Source: Mycobacterium sp. IS-1742
GTDB lineage: Bacteria; Actinomycetota; Actinomycetes; Mycobacteriales; Mycobacteriaceae
Reading direction: 5' to 3'
Length of the DNA stretch: 64,000 nucleotides
NCBI RefSeq assembly: GCF_001500125.1
Contig: NZ_LQIV01000043.1
Span: forward strand, 124,001-188,000
Shown here: positions 8,959-19,689 of the stretch, one piece after another
Position numbering within the stretch: position 1 is the first letter of the stretch
How the letters are laid out: each line of letters opens with the position of its first letter
Notes under the pieces: generated by a model
What the model saw: only the letters and a program-made list of their open reading frames with translations
Databases searched by the model: none
What the model was told of the DNA's origin: nothing
Made by a program: the position numbers and the translations under genes

Positions 8959-9454
8959 CCAGCCGGACCCCCTCCTGGGCGTACACCACCCGCAGGACGT
9001 GGGCCACCTCCGGGCCCATCACGGCCTCGGCGACCTCGCACAACGTGGACGCGAACGCGGGGCCGTGCGCGGGTTCCGCGCGGGACAGATGGTGGGTGAT
9101 CTCGTGCAGGACGACCAGTTCGCGCAGCGCCCAGGTGGTCTGCCGCTCGGGGACGGCGATGACGGCCCTGCCGTCGGCGACCTCGTAGTGCGCGGCCGTC
9201 ACGCCCCGGCGGGCCCGCACCGTGAGCGGACCGGCCCCGGGCCAGTCGTGCCGGATCCGCGGGTGGGCGAGGACGCGGTCGACGTAGGCCTGCACCGAGG
9301 CCACCGACCCGAAGCGCGCCTCGGGCGGCAGCGTCAGCTGGGTGCCGAAGAACTCGACCACCCGGTTGCCGCGCTCGGCCGCCCGGTCGAACAGCGTCCG
9401 GACGAACTGCTCCGCGCCGTAGACCTTCGCGCGTTGGGTGTCGCGGCCGGTCAC
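8939..9454 (-). CDS. Putative zinc metallohydrolase, TIGR04338 type (Rv0185-like)
   Basis: A 171-residue protein with a zincin-type HExxH motif, LHEITHHLS, followed by GPAFASTLCEVAEAVMGPE. This matches the actinobacterial TIGR04338 family, which includes Rv0185. The GTG start at 9454 overlaps the stop of the DUF2786 gene by 4 nt, so the pair is translationally coupled, as in M. tuberculosis Rv0184-Rv0185. A longer open frame upstream is only the antisense-free shadow of the DUF2786 gene. There is no signal peptide, so the protein is probably cytoplasmic. The substrate is unknown. Confidence 0.82.
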   Translation of the reverse strand: MTGRDTQRAKVYGAEQFVRTLFDRAAERGNRVVEFFGTQLTLPPEARFGSVASVQAYVDRVLAHPRIRHDWPGAGPLTVRARRGVTAAHYEVADGRAVIAVPERQTTWALRELVVLHEITHHLSRAEPAHGPAFASTLCEVAEAVMGPEVAHVLRVVYAQEGVRLGGPSTG

Positions 9455-10200
9455 GTCTCCAGCGCCGGGCGGGCACCGGCCAGTTCCGGGTTCGGACCCA
9501 GCCGCGCCCGCCGCCCGGCGCGGTCCCCGGCGCGCCGCGCCGCCGACGAGTACCCGGCCGTCGCACTCGTCGCGCGCCAGGTGCCACGCGCCTGCGACGC
9601 CTCCCGGTAGAAGTCCTTGAGCTCGAGGTCCTTGTCCCGCAGCGCGATTGCGGTGCCCGGCCGGCTGTTCTCCTGCTTGGCCGCGGCGGCCAGCGCCTCC
9701 TCGCGGGCCTCGCCGAGCCGCAGACCGATCCGCGCGCCGAACGCCAACTGGAAGTTCAGCCGCGCCGTGATGGTCGGGGTGGGCCGGTGCGCGCCCGAGG
9801 CGATGTAGGCCTCCGACGCCTTGACCATCTGCGTCACCAGGCCGGCGTACAGCGCGTGACTGGCGTCGATGTCCTCGGCGAAACCGTAGGCGTGCACGAA
9901 GGTCGAGTTGGACGCGACGTCGCATTTGACGTCGTTCGCGGCGGCGATGACCACGAACAACTGCACATACGTCCGGAGGCCGCGGGTGCCCGCCGCGCCG
10001 ATCGTGATGGTGCGCTGCACGGGCATCTGCGCCTTGGTGCGCTGATCGGTGTGTGAACGCGCCACCGCGAGGTCGATCGACGTCGCGGTGGCCAGGCGCT
10101 GCGCGGCGGCCATGAACGCTTCGGCCTCGTGCACGTTGTCGGTGCCCTCGGCCTGGCGCAGCAGGGCCGCGATGCGCGCCAGCATCTTGTCGTCACTCAT
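9451..10200 (-). CDS. DUF2786 domain protein (Rv0184-like)
   Basis: A 249-residue protein starting DDKMLARIAALLRQAEGTDN, which is the hallmark of DUF2786. The middle carries a conserved HAYGFAEDIDASHALYAGLV stretch, and the C-terminus is basic. ATG at 10200 is preferred to TTG at 10206, since it gives the length I recall for Rv0184. Function unknown. The consistent pairing with the HExxH gene, joined by a GTGA overlap, suggests a shared process. A nucleic-acid or phage-related role has been guessed for DUF2786, but nothing in this sequence proves it. Confidence 0.8.
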   Translation of the reverse strand: MSDDKMLARIAALLRQAEGTDNVHEAEAFMAAAQRLATATSIDLAVARSHTDQRTKAQMPVQRTITIGAAGTRGLRTYVQLFVVIAAANDVKCDVASNSTFVHAYGFAEDIDASHALYAGLVTQMVKASEAYIASGAHRPTPTITARLNFQLAFGARIGLRLGEAREEALAAAAKQENSRPGTAIALRDKDLELKDFYREASQARGTWRATSATAGYSSAARRAGDRAGRRARLGPNPELAGARPALET

Positions 10201-10262
10201 GCGCAATCCGCTGCGCTTCTTGCTTGTCCCTCATGCCACGAACCTAAGCGACTCACCCGACA

Positions 10263-13185
<2,923 letters not shown>

Positions 13186-13201
13186 GTCGCCGAGCGTCGG
13201 G

Positions 13202-14089
13202 TCAGTTCGGCTGCGCAGTGATGGCCTCGTCGAGCAGGCGCGCCACTTCGCGGAAACCGGCATCTGTCGGATGCAGTTCATTCGACCACGACTGGCGGTA
13301 ATCGGACCCGCTGTCGAGCGCGGTGCGGACATCGACGTAGTTGAGGTCGACGGCCTCGGGCAGTGATGCGGTCTCACTCAGCATGACGTTGAATTCGTCG
13401 ATCAGCTCCCGAGCGATCTCCTTGCGCCGGTCCATGTCGTGCTTGTGCACGCCTTTTCGGGCGAACGCCGGGCCCAACCATGGCCCGGGCAGAGGTCCCC
13501 ATCCGCCCATGAATCCCCTGTCGTCAGGTACGGGGTGGCCATAGCCGTGGACGTAGATCGGAATCCCGGTACCGAACGTCTCCCTTGAGCATTCCTGGAT
13601 CGCCCCGACCAGATACAGCAGCGAGTCGCGGAGACGGACGTTGATCAATTCATTGCTTATCACTGAGTTGAGGCCGGGCTTCGAACTCTTGTCGTGCTCG
13701 AGCAGCATCGCGAATTCCGGTCCCGCCAGATCGTTCCCGCCACCGGAGAGCAGCACCGCCGACGGTACCTCGTCACGCTGAGCGATCCACTCGAGCTGCC
13801 GGCACAGGTCGGCCATCTGCGATTCTGCGTAAGCCATGTCCTCGAGATTGTCGCCGAAGTGAGCGACCGACGAGACTTCCCATCGAAAGTCATCCTGCAG
13901 TACCGCAAGGACGTCTCGACCCGGATAATGGAACCAGGAGTCGCCTTCGGCGATGACGATCCCCCGCCGCGACACGGACAGCGGCATCAGACCGGCGCCG
14001 CTCGCTCGGTATCTTGACCGTTCGTCAAGCAATTCCCGGGCACTTTCACGACCGCGGGCAAGCTGACTCGTAGCAGTTTTCTCATTCAT
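13202..14089 (-). CDS. SGNH/GDSL-type hydrolase, probably acquired
   Basis: A 295-residue protein with SGNH blocks: block I VIAEGDSWFHYPG (nucleophile Ser), the GGGNDLAG block III with Asn, and the late NELHPTDAGF block V with His. There is no signal peptide from ATG at 14089 (MNEKTATSQ), so it looks cytoplasmic. Base use is visibly less GC-rich than its neighbours, with several AT-rich patches (for example 13640-13670 and 14070-14100) and non-mycobacterial codons. I recall no counterpart at this place in M. tuberculosis. Together these suggest insertion by transfer between sigG and the dehydrogenase. The substrate is unknown; an esterase or acetylesterase is the family default. Confidence 0.75.
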   Translation of the reverse strand: MNEKTATSQLARGRESARELLDERSRYRASGAGLMPLSVSRRGIVIAEGDSWFHYPGRDVLAVLQDDFRWEVSSVAHFGDNLEDMAYAESQMADLCRQLEWIAQRDEVPSAVLLSGGGNDLAGPEFAMLLEHDKSSKPGLNSVISNELINVRLRDSLLYLVGAIQECSRETFGTGIPIYVHGYGHPVPDDRGFMGGWGPLPGPWLGPAFARKGVHKHDMDRRKEIARELIDEFNVMLSETASLPEAVDLNYVDVRTALDSGSDYRQSWSNELHPTDAGFREVARLLDEAITAQPN

Positions 14090-14239
14090 GCCGAAAACAT
14101 TCGCCGCCGAAAGTGCCGCCATGGCGGGAAATCGAGTGAAAATCCGCCACCGCGTCACAGTCGCCGCCCGGAAGGCACAGTCGCCGGACGGCGTCTGTCC
14201 ACTCAATGCCCAGCTCACAGGCGTCGTTATCCCGCGAAC

Positions 14240-14253
14240 TGGAACGTGTTCTA
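14240..14253. promoter_or_regulatory. KstR-type operator over the dehydrogenase promoter
   Basis: TGGAACGTGTTCTA fits the KstR consensus TNNAACNNGTTNNA at every fixed position. It overlaps a likely -10 box TATGAT (14252-14257) and ends 12 nt before the ATG, so repression by occlusion is plausible. Confidence 0.7.
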
Positions 14254-14265
14254 TGATCGCCACCC

Positions 14266-15390
14266 ATGAAGACCAAGGGTGCTCTGCTCTGGGAAGTGAA
14301 TGCGCCGTTCCGCGTCGACGAGATCGAGATCGGCGACCCGGTCGACGACGAGGTGCAGATCCGCATGCACGCCGCCGGGATGTGTCATTCCGACTACCAC
14401 CTGACCACGGGCGCGACCCCGATCGGCCTGCCCGCGCTCGGCGGCCACGAGGGCGCGGGCGTCGTCACCAAGGTCGGTCGCAACGTCACCGGCATCGAGG
14501 AGGGCGACCACGTCATCCTCGCGTTCATCCCCGCCTGCGGCCAGTGTCAGCCCTGCCTGCGGGGCTACCGCTCGCTGTGTGACCGCGGCGCCCTGCTGCT
14601 CGGGGGGAAGGCGATCGCCGACGGCACGTCACGGGTGCACGCAGGCAGCACCGAGGTGTCGCCGATGAACCTGCTCGGCACCTTCGCCCCGTACATGACC
14701 GTCCACAAGGACTCCGTCGTCAAGATCGACCACGACGTGCCGTTCGAGACGGCGGCCATCATGGGGTGCGCGGTGCCGACCGGCTTCGGGTCGGCGACCA
14801 ACGTCGCCGAGGTGCAACCGGGCGAGACGGTCGTGATCGTCGGTGTCGGGGGTATCGGTCTCTCAGCGCTGCAGGGGGCGGTCATCGCCGGGGCGCGCAA
14901 CATCGTCGCCATCGACCCGGTCGAGTTCAAACGCGACCAGGCCGTCAAGTTCGGCGCCACCCACGTCTTCTCGTCGATGGCCGAGGCGATCAACCCGGTG
15001 CTCGAACTGACTCACGGCTTCATGGCCGAGAAGACGATCATCGCCGTGGGCGAGATGCGCGGTGAGTACGTCGAAGAGGCGATGACGTTGACGGCCAAGA
15101 CCGGCACCTGCGTCGTCACCGGTATGGGTTCGATGTTCGAGGCCGACGTCAAGCTCAACCTGTTCCTGTTCACGATGTTGCAGAAGACGTTGAAGGGCAA
15201 CATCTTCGGCGGTGGCAGCAGCCACGTCGAGACGCCCCGGCTGATCGGGCTGTACAAGTCCGGTCTGCTCAAGGTCGACGAGATGGTCACCAACACCTAC
15301 CGCCTCGAGGACATCAACCAGGGCTATCAGGACATGCTCGACGGCAAGAACATCCGCGGCGTCATCACCTTCGACGAATCAGACTGGTGA
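14266..15390 (+). CDS. Zinc alcohol dehydrogenase, NDMA-dependent (Rxyl_3153) type
   Basis: A 374-residue medium-chain dehydrogenase. Catalytic zinc ligands are Cys40 (AGMCHSD) and His61-Glu62 (GGHEGAG); the structural zinc site is Cys91, Cys94, Cys97 and Cys105 (CGQCQPCLRGYRSLC). The Rossmann motif is VGVGGIGLSALQG. The protein resembles the NDMA-dependent, tightly NAD-bound dehydrogenases such as AdhB (Rv0761c). The mRNA appears leaderless or nearly so, with TATGAT 8 nt before the ATG and a KstR-like box across it, which links the enzyme to sterol or lipid catabolism by inference. Its 3' end overlaps the convergent marR gene by 12 nt. Confidence 0.9.
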   Translation: MKTKGALLWEVNAPFRVDEIEIGDPVDDEVQIRMHAAGMCHSDYHLTTGATPIGLPALGGHEGAGVVTKVGRNVTGIEEGDHVILAFIPACGQCQPCLRGYRSLCDRGALLLGGKAIADGTSRVHAGSTEVSPMNLLGTFAPYMTVHKDSVVKIDHDVPFETAAIMGCAVPTGFGSATNVAEVQPGETVVIVGVGGIGLSALQGAVIAGARNIVAIDPVEFKRDQAVKFGATHVFSSMAEAINPVLELTHGFMAEKTIIAVGEMRGEYVEEAMTLTAKTGTCVVTGMGSMFEADVKLNLFLFTMLQKTLKGNIFGGGSSHVETPRLIGLYKSGLLKVDEMVTNTYRLEDINQGYQDMLDGKNIRGVITFDESDW

Positions 15391-15834
15391 GCCGCGCAGG
15401 CGTTCCCGGACGGTGTCGATCACGTCGCTGAACGCCGTGCGCCTCGCCGTCGGCATACCGTCGAAGAGCACCCGCCGCACCAACGCGGCGTGTCCCGGCG
15501 CCGCCGCCCTCAGCGCCGCCGCCCCGGCCTCGGTGAGCGCGACGGTGGCGCCGCGCCGGTCGTCGGCGGCGTCGCGCCTCGACACCAGACCACGGTCACG
15601 CATTCGGCGCAGCTGGTGGGACAGCCGGCTCTGCTCCCAGGCCAGCGCCTGGCCCAGTTCGTTCACGCGTCGGGCGCCCCGCTCGGACAGCGCCACCAGC
15701 ACCTCGTAATCGGCGAGCGAGAGGCCGCAGTCGCGCTGTAACTGCCGGTTCATCGCGACCTGCAGTTCGGCCACCATCGCGAGGTAGCCGCGCCACACCC
15801 GTTGCTCCTCCGCCGACAGCCACACGGAATACAT
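15379..15834 (-). CDS. MarR-family transcriptional regulator
   Basis: A 151-residue MarR protein with the winged-helix region SLADYEVLVALSERGARRVNELGQALAWEQSRLSHQLRRMRDRGLVSRRDAADDRRGATVALTEAG. The DRRG turn of the wing is conserved. It is divergent from the pirin gene with a 70-nt gap, and an 11-bp palindrome lies at its own start, so it probably represses itself and may control pirin. The ligand is unknown. The ATG at 15834 is the only start that keeps the first helix. Confidence 0.87.
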   Translation of the reverse strand: MYSVWLSAEEQRVWRGYLAMVAELQVAMNRQLQRDCGLSLADYEVLVALSERGARRVNELGQALAWEQSRLSHQLRRMRDRGLVSRRDAADDRRGATVALTEAGAAALRAAAPGHAALVRRVLFDGMPTARRTAFSDVIDTVRERLRGSPV

Positions 15835-15836
15835 GA

Positions 15837-15847
15837 CACATCATGTG
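15837..15847. promoter_or_regulatory. Candidate MarR operator palindrome
   Basis: CACAT-C-ATGTG, a perfect 11-bp palindrome immediately upstream of the marR ATG and 57 nt before the pirin ATG. Position and symmetry suit an autoregulatory MarR site. No experimental consensus exists to match it against. Confidence 0.4.
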
Positions 15848-15904
15848 AGTTGTCGTGTCCAGAGCCGCCACCTAGGCTGGCGCAGGATCCAAGGGGAAGC
15901 GACC

Positions 15905-16681
15905 ATGACCGAGGGCATGAGAGAAGCCGAACGCATCGACATCCGGCGCGCCGACGACCGCGCCAAGACGACGATCTCCTGGCTGGACTCCAAGCACTCC
16001 TTCTCCTTCGCCGACCACTACGACCCGGCCAACACCCACCACGGCCTCCTGCTGGTCAACAACGACGACATCGTCACTCCGGGTGCGGGTTTCGAGACGC
16101 ACCCGCACCGCGACATGGAGATCGTCACCTGGGTGCTTCGCGGATCGCTGGTGCACCAGGACTCCACCGGCCACTCCGGCGTGATCTATCCCGGTTTGGC
16201 GCAACGGATGTCGGCCGGCCGCGGCATCCTGCACTCGGAGAAGAACGACTCGTGGCGTCTCACCGGTGGCGACAGCCACCGCGAGCCCGTCCACTTCGTG
16301 CAGATGTGGGTGGTGCCCGACGAGTCCGGCTCCGACCCGGGTTACCAGCAGCTCGAGATCGACGACGAACTCCTGCACGGCAAGCTCGTCACGATCGCGT
16401 CGGGGATGCCCGAACATCGCGGCGATACCGCCATCTCGATCCGCAACCGGTATGCCGCGCTGCACGGGGCGCGGCTGCAGCCCGGCGACAGCGTCGAACT
16501 GCCCCAGGCGCCGTATCTGCACCTGTTCGTTCCGCGCGGTCAGGTGTCACTCGAGGGCGCCGGTGCGCTACACGAAGGCGACGCGGTGCGCTTCACGTCA
16601 TCCGGTGGCCAGCGCGTCACGGCAGTCGAACCGGCCGAGATCCTGGTCTGGGAAATGCATGCGAATCTCGCTGCCGCATAG
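15905..16681 (+). CDS. Pirin-family protein (Rv0181c-like)
   Basis: A bicupin protein of 258 residues. The N-terminal cupin carries the metal-binding pattern GAGFETHPHRDMEIVTWVLRG with two His, and further down LVHQDSTGHSG and RGILHSEKND supply the remaining His/Glu ligands. This is the YhaK/pirin type; some members are quercetinase-like or redox-responsive, but the role here is unknown. ATG at 15905 is chosen for its AAGGGGAAG ribosome site; the frame is open further upstream. The gene is next to sigG in M. tuberculosis, whereas here an SGNH hydrolase, a dehydrogenase and marR intervene. Confidence 0.87.
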   Translation: MTEGMREAERIDIRRADDRAKTTISWLDSKHSFSFADHYDPANTHHGLLLVNNDDIVTPGAGFETHPHRDMEIVTWVLRGSLVHQDSTGHSGVIYPGLAQRMSAGRGILHSEKNDSWRLTGGDSHREPVHFVQMWVVPDESGSDPGYQQLEIDDELLHGKLVTIASGMPEHRGDTAISIRNRYAALHGARLQPGDSVELPQAPYLHLFVPRGQVSLEGAGALHEGDAVRFTSSGGQRVTAVEPAEILVWEMHANLAAA

Positions 16682-17960
16682 CACCTTCGGAGCCCTCACC
16701 GCCATTGCGGTGCTCGCCGGATGTGCCACAAGCACTCCGGAGGAGCCCGTTGCGCCGCCGGCTGCGCAACCCCCCTCGACGACGCCGCAGGCAGCGGGGG
16801 TCGCCTCGGTCACCGTCGCGGTTCCCGCCGGTCTGGACGCGGCCCCCTTCGACGAACCGCGCCGCGCGTCGATCCCCGCCGGCTGGACGATCTCGGTGTG
16901 GGCCCGGGTTCCGGAGCCCCGGCTCGCGCGGTGGGCGCCTGACGGTGCGCTGCTGGTGTCGGTGCCCAGCACCGGTGAGATCGTCAGACTGGAGCCTGCC
17001 GAAAGCGGTCCCCGGTCGTCGCCGCTGCTGACGGGACTGACCCAACCGCACGGCATGGCGTTCGCCGGGTCGACGCTCTACATCGCCGAAAGCGACGAGA
17101 TCGCCGCCTACGACTACGCCGAGGGCCGGGCGAGCAACCGTCGCACCGTGGCCGCCGGACTGCCCGACGCCGAGAGCCCGGACCTGCGGGGGGCGTACGC
17201 GCACGCCCTCAAGAGCGTCACGGTCGGACCGGACGGGGCGGTGTACTTCTCGATCGGTTCCACGGGAAACATCTCCGAAGAGGACCGGGAGGCCACCCCG
17301 CCGCGGGCCACCATCATGCGGGTGCCGCCCGGCGGGGGTTCGGCCGAACCGTTCGCCACCGGGGTCCGCAACGGGACGGGTCTGGCAACCGCCCCCGACG
17401 GCGCGATCTGGACGGCGGTGAACGGCAGGGACAACGTCGCGAACCCAGCGACCGGCGAGGTGGACCCGTCCTACGTCAACGACCACCCGCCCGAGCAACT
17501 CGCGAAGCTCACACCGGGGCGCGAACTGGGATGGCCGTACTGCAACATCGACGGCGGACCGGCCGACGTGCCGTTCATCCGGGACGTGCAGACGAACGCC
17601 GACGGCAGCCGGCTCGACTGCGCCGCGCTGCCGCCGGTCGAGCAGAGTTTCGGGGCGCATTCGGCGCCGCTGGGCCTGAGCTTCGTCGACGGTGAACTCC
17701 CCGAGCCCTACGCCCGCGGCGCCCTGGTCGGCATCCACGGCTCGTGGAACCGGCGGCCACCCCGCGCACCAGAAGTGTCGTTCTATCCGTTCCGTGCCGG
17801 GGACCTCGGCGATCAGCAGACTCTGGTCGGCGGTTTCCAGGCCGACGACGGTTCGCGGTGGGGCCGGCCGGTGGACGCCGTGGCCGGTCCGGACGGCGCG
17901 GTCTACATCACCGACGACGACGCGGGCGCGGTCTACCGATTGGCGCCGCCCGGACGATGA
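16659..17960 (+). CDS. Lipoprotein sugar (glucose/sorbosone) dehydrogenase-like beta-propeller
   Basis: A 433-residue exported protein. The start at ATG 16659 overlaps the pirin gene by 23 nt and gives a signal peptide with lipobox VLAGC near residue 18, followed by a Pro/Ala-rich linker. The rest has the repeated blade motifs of GSDH-type six-bladed propellers: LTQPHGMAFAGSTLYIAES, HALKSVTVGPDGAVYFSIGS, GTGLATAPDGAIWTAVNGRDNV, and the C-terminal VDAVAGPDGAVYITDDDAGAVYRL. Relatives use PQQ and oxidise sugars in the periplasm; whether this one binds PQQ cannot be told. It ends before a strong hairpin shared with the opposite-strand glsB-like gene. Confidence 0.82.
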   Translation: MRISLPHSTFGALTAIAVLAGCATSTPEEPVAPPAAQPPSTTPQAAGVASVTVAVPAGLDAAPFDEPRRASIPAGWTISVWARVPEPRLARWAPDGALLVSVPSTGEIVRLEPAESGPRSSPLLTGLTQPHGMAFAGSTLYIAESDEIAAYDYAEGRASNRRTVAAGLPDAESPDLRGAYAHALKSVTVGPDGAVYFSIGSTGNISEEDREATPPRATIMRVPPGGGSAEPFATGVRNGTGLATAPDGAIWTAVNGRDNVANPATGEVDPSYVNDHPPEQLAKLTPGRELGWPYCNIDGGPADVPFIRDVQTNADGSRLDCAALPPVEQSFGAHSAPLGLSFVDGELPEPYARGALVGIHGSWNRRPPRAPEVSFYPFRAGDLGDQQTLVGGFQADDGSRWGRPVDAVAGPDGAVYITDDDAGAVYRLAPPGR

Positions 17961-17971
17961 CCCCACGCCAA

Positions 17972-18005
17972 GGTGGGCTCGAGGCGCAGGACGCCCGAGC
18001 CCACC
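17972..18005. terminator. Bidirectional hairpin terminator
   Basis: GGTGGGCTCG (17972-17981) pairs with CGAGCCCACC (17996-18005), and the loop can pair further (GGCG with CGCC). It lies between the convergent stops at 17960 and 18022, and is followed by a second small palindrome CCTTCCGGAAGG. Good candidate terminator for both strands. Confidence 0.75.
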
Positions 18006-18021
18006 CCTTCCGGAAGGGTTC

Positions 18022-18312
18022 CTAGCGGACGGCGGTACCGGGACGCGACCCGCGTTTGCCGGTGATCCCGACGTAGATCGCGATCAGCACGATCGCGACG
18101 ATGATCCCGACGAGGAACGGGATGATCTCGAAGCCGCCGTTGGAATTGCTGTACCCGAGCTGATAGGTCAGCCAGCTGCCGATGAACGCGCCGAGGGCGC
18201 CCAACGCGACGGTCATGATGACGCCGATGTTCTGCTTACCCGGCATGATCAACCGCGCCAGCGCGCCGACGATCAGGCCGACGATCAATGCGCCGAGGAT
18301 GGTTCCGATCAT
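18022..18312 (-). CDS. GlsB/YeaQ/YmgE-family stress membrane protein
   Basis: A 96-residue protein made almost entirely of three hydrophobic helices with Gly-rich faces (GTILGALIVGLIVGALARLIMPG, GVIMTVALGALGAFIGSWL, IIPFLVGIIVAIVLIAIYVGI). The ALARLIMPGKQ motif after the first helix is diagnostic of the transglycosylase-associated/GlsB family. These small membrane proteins are usually general-stress induced; the molecular role is unknown. It is a single-gene unit convergent with the dehydrogenase-like lipoprotein. Confidence 0.85.
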   Translation of the reverse strand: MIGTILGALIVGLIVGALARLIMPGKQNIGVIMTVALGALGAFIGSWLTYQLGYSNSNGGFEIIPFLVGIIVAIVLIAIYVGITGKRGSRPGTAVR

Positions 18313-18490
18313 TTCTGCTCCTTAGATCTCGATCTCCATGGACGCACGCGTCCGGATGCCTGACGGCGTCGGGTCGTCGACGGGCACGTGGCCCGGTTAC
18401 CCCACCCGGGAGCGATTCACGCAAACACGTCCGAAAGATCCCCAACGGCGATCCCGCCGTTGCACGGTCGCGACCTGGCTGTTATCAAAG

Positions 18491-18518
18491 TTGACAGAGT
18501 GACGGCTGTGAATATCGT
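18491..18518 (+). promoter_or_regulatory. SigA-type promoter for the NAGPA-like gene
   Basis: A perfect TTGACA (18491-18496) and TATCGT (18513-18518, fitting TANNNT) separated by 16 nt. Transcription would begin near 18525, 26 nt before the GTG start at 18551. A full -35 is unusual for mycobacteria and suggests strong constitutive expression. Confidence 0.6.
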
Positions 18519-18550
18519 TAGGGCTAGGTGACCTCTGTCGAAAGGCGACC

Positions 18551-19630
18551 GTGCCCATCTCAGCAAACGCCCTGCGGCGGTTCACGGCGGGTGTCGCCGT
18601 GTTCGCTCTCTGTGCGGCACTGGGCACGACGGGCCAACCGCACGCGAGGGCGAGCGACCCCAGAGCGTTGCTTCTCGGGGCCATCGCCAACACCAAGGGC
18701 GCCTACCTCGTCTACAACTTCGGCGGGGAGTTCGCCGCCCCGTTCCGCGCCGCCGACGGACGCGAGTACACACTGAACAACGGCGGCCACCTGATGACGA
18801 TCAAAAACGCGTCGTCACGGCTCAACCCGCGGTTGCTGGTCGACACCCATCAGGGCTACCAGGCCCGCTGCGAACGCGATCCCAGGGCGCGCACCGGTGA
18901 GGGGCTCTGGCAGGCCTCGGAGACGTTCACCCCAATTCAGGCCTGGCAGGCGCTCGGGCAGCCGACCATCGCGGTCAACGCCAACTTCTTCGACGTCCGG
19001 GGTCAGAAGGGCGGGTCCTGGCGCGACACCGGATGCAGTTCCCCGCTGGGCGCCTACGTCGACAACACCCGCGGACAGGGCCGCGCCAACGCGCCGATCA
19101 CGGGCACCATCGCGTACGCGGGCAAGCAGGGCCTGTCCGGCGGTGACGAGACCTGGTCGGCGCTGGCGACGATGATCCTGCCGGTGGGCGGTGCGCCGTA
19201 TGTCGTGATGCCCAAGGGGACACAGGATTTCGACGCCGCCTCCCCGGAGATCCAGAAGTTGATGGACCGCAACGCCCGGTTCGTCGCCGTGGCCGGCCTC
19301 GGCCTGCTCGCCCCGGGTGCGACAGGCCAACTCAACGACCCCGGCCCCAGCGCGGCGCGCACGGCGATCGGCTACAGCAGCGCGGCCGACCACCTCTACG
19401 TCTTCCAGGGCGGCAACTACACCCCCGACAACATGCAGGACCTGTTCCGCGGTCTCGGCGCCGAACACGCGGTACTGCTCGACGGCGGTGGGTCGTCGGC
19501 GATCGTGCTGCGCCGCGACACCGGCGGAATGTGGAGTGGGGCCGGGTCACCGCGCGGCAGCTGCGACACCCGCCAGGTGCTGTGCGATTCGCGCGAGCGC
19601 GCGCTGCCCAGCTGGCTCGCGTTCAACTAG
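18551..19630 (+). CDS. Secreted phosphodiester glycosidase-like protein (NAGPA domain)
   Basis: A 359-residue exported protein. It has a signal peptide ending near ARA-S (about residue 35), then a domain with NANFFDVRG (about residue 144), SAARTAIGYSSAADHLYVFQGG, and the C-terminal HAVLLDGGGSSAIVLR. The NANFFD and LDGGGS motifs define the NAGPA/DUF2233 family, whose founding member removes GlcNAc from phosphodiester-linked glycans and whose bacterial members are tied to wall glycopolymer or exopolysaccharide turnover. Cys residues in the last 40 residues may form disulfides. The GTG start at 18551 follows a strong promoter. An acyltransferase gene follows 59 nt downstream on the same strand. 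Confidence 0.83.
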   Translation: MPISANALRRFTAGVAVFALCAALGTTGQPHARASDPRALLLGAIANTKGAYLVYNFGGEFAAPFRAADGREYTLNNGGHLMTIKNASSRLNPRLLVDTHQGYQARCERDPRARTGEGLWQASETFTPIQAWQALGQPTIAVNANFFDVRGQKGGSWRDTGCSSPLGAYVDNTRGQGRANAPITGTIAYAGKQGLSGGDETWSALATMILPVGGAPYVVMPKGTQDFDAASPEIQKLMDRNARFVAVAGLGLLAPGATGQLNDPGPSAARTAIGYSSAADHLYVFQGGNYTPDNMQDLFRGLGAEHAVLLDGGGSSAIVLRRDTGGMWSGAGSPRGSCDTRQVLCDSRERALPSWLAFN

Positions 19631-19689
19631 CACGTCGCGCACGTCAATACCGGGTTCCACGGGTCACCCGTGGGACCATCGGGGTCCAA

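Noticed and set aside
8928-9460. A mymT-like copper metallothionein near the O-methyltransferase, as in M. tuberculosis
   Set aside because: No short Cys-rich frame exists here; the genes abut or overlap.
18397-18426. SigF-type promoter (GTTT and GGGTAA) for the GlsB-like gene
   Set aside because: The elements are present on the minus strand but the spacer is 20 nt, longer than the 15-17 expected.
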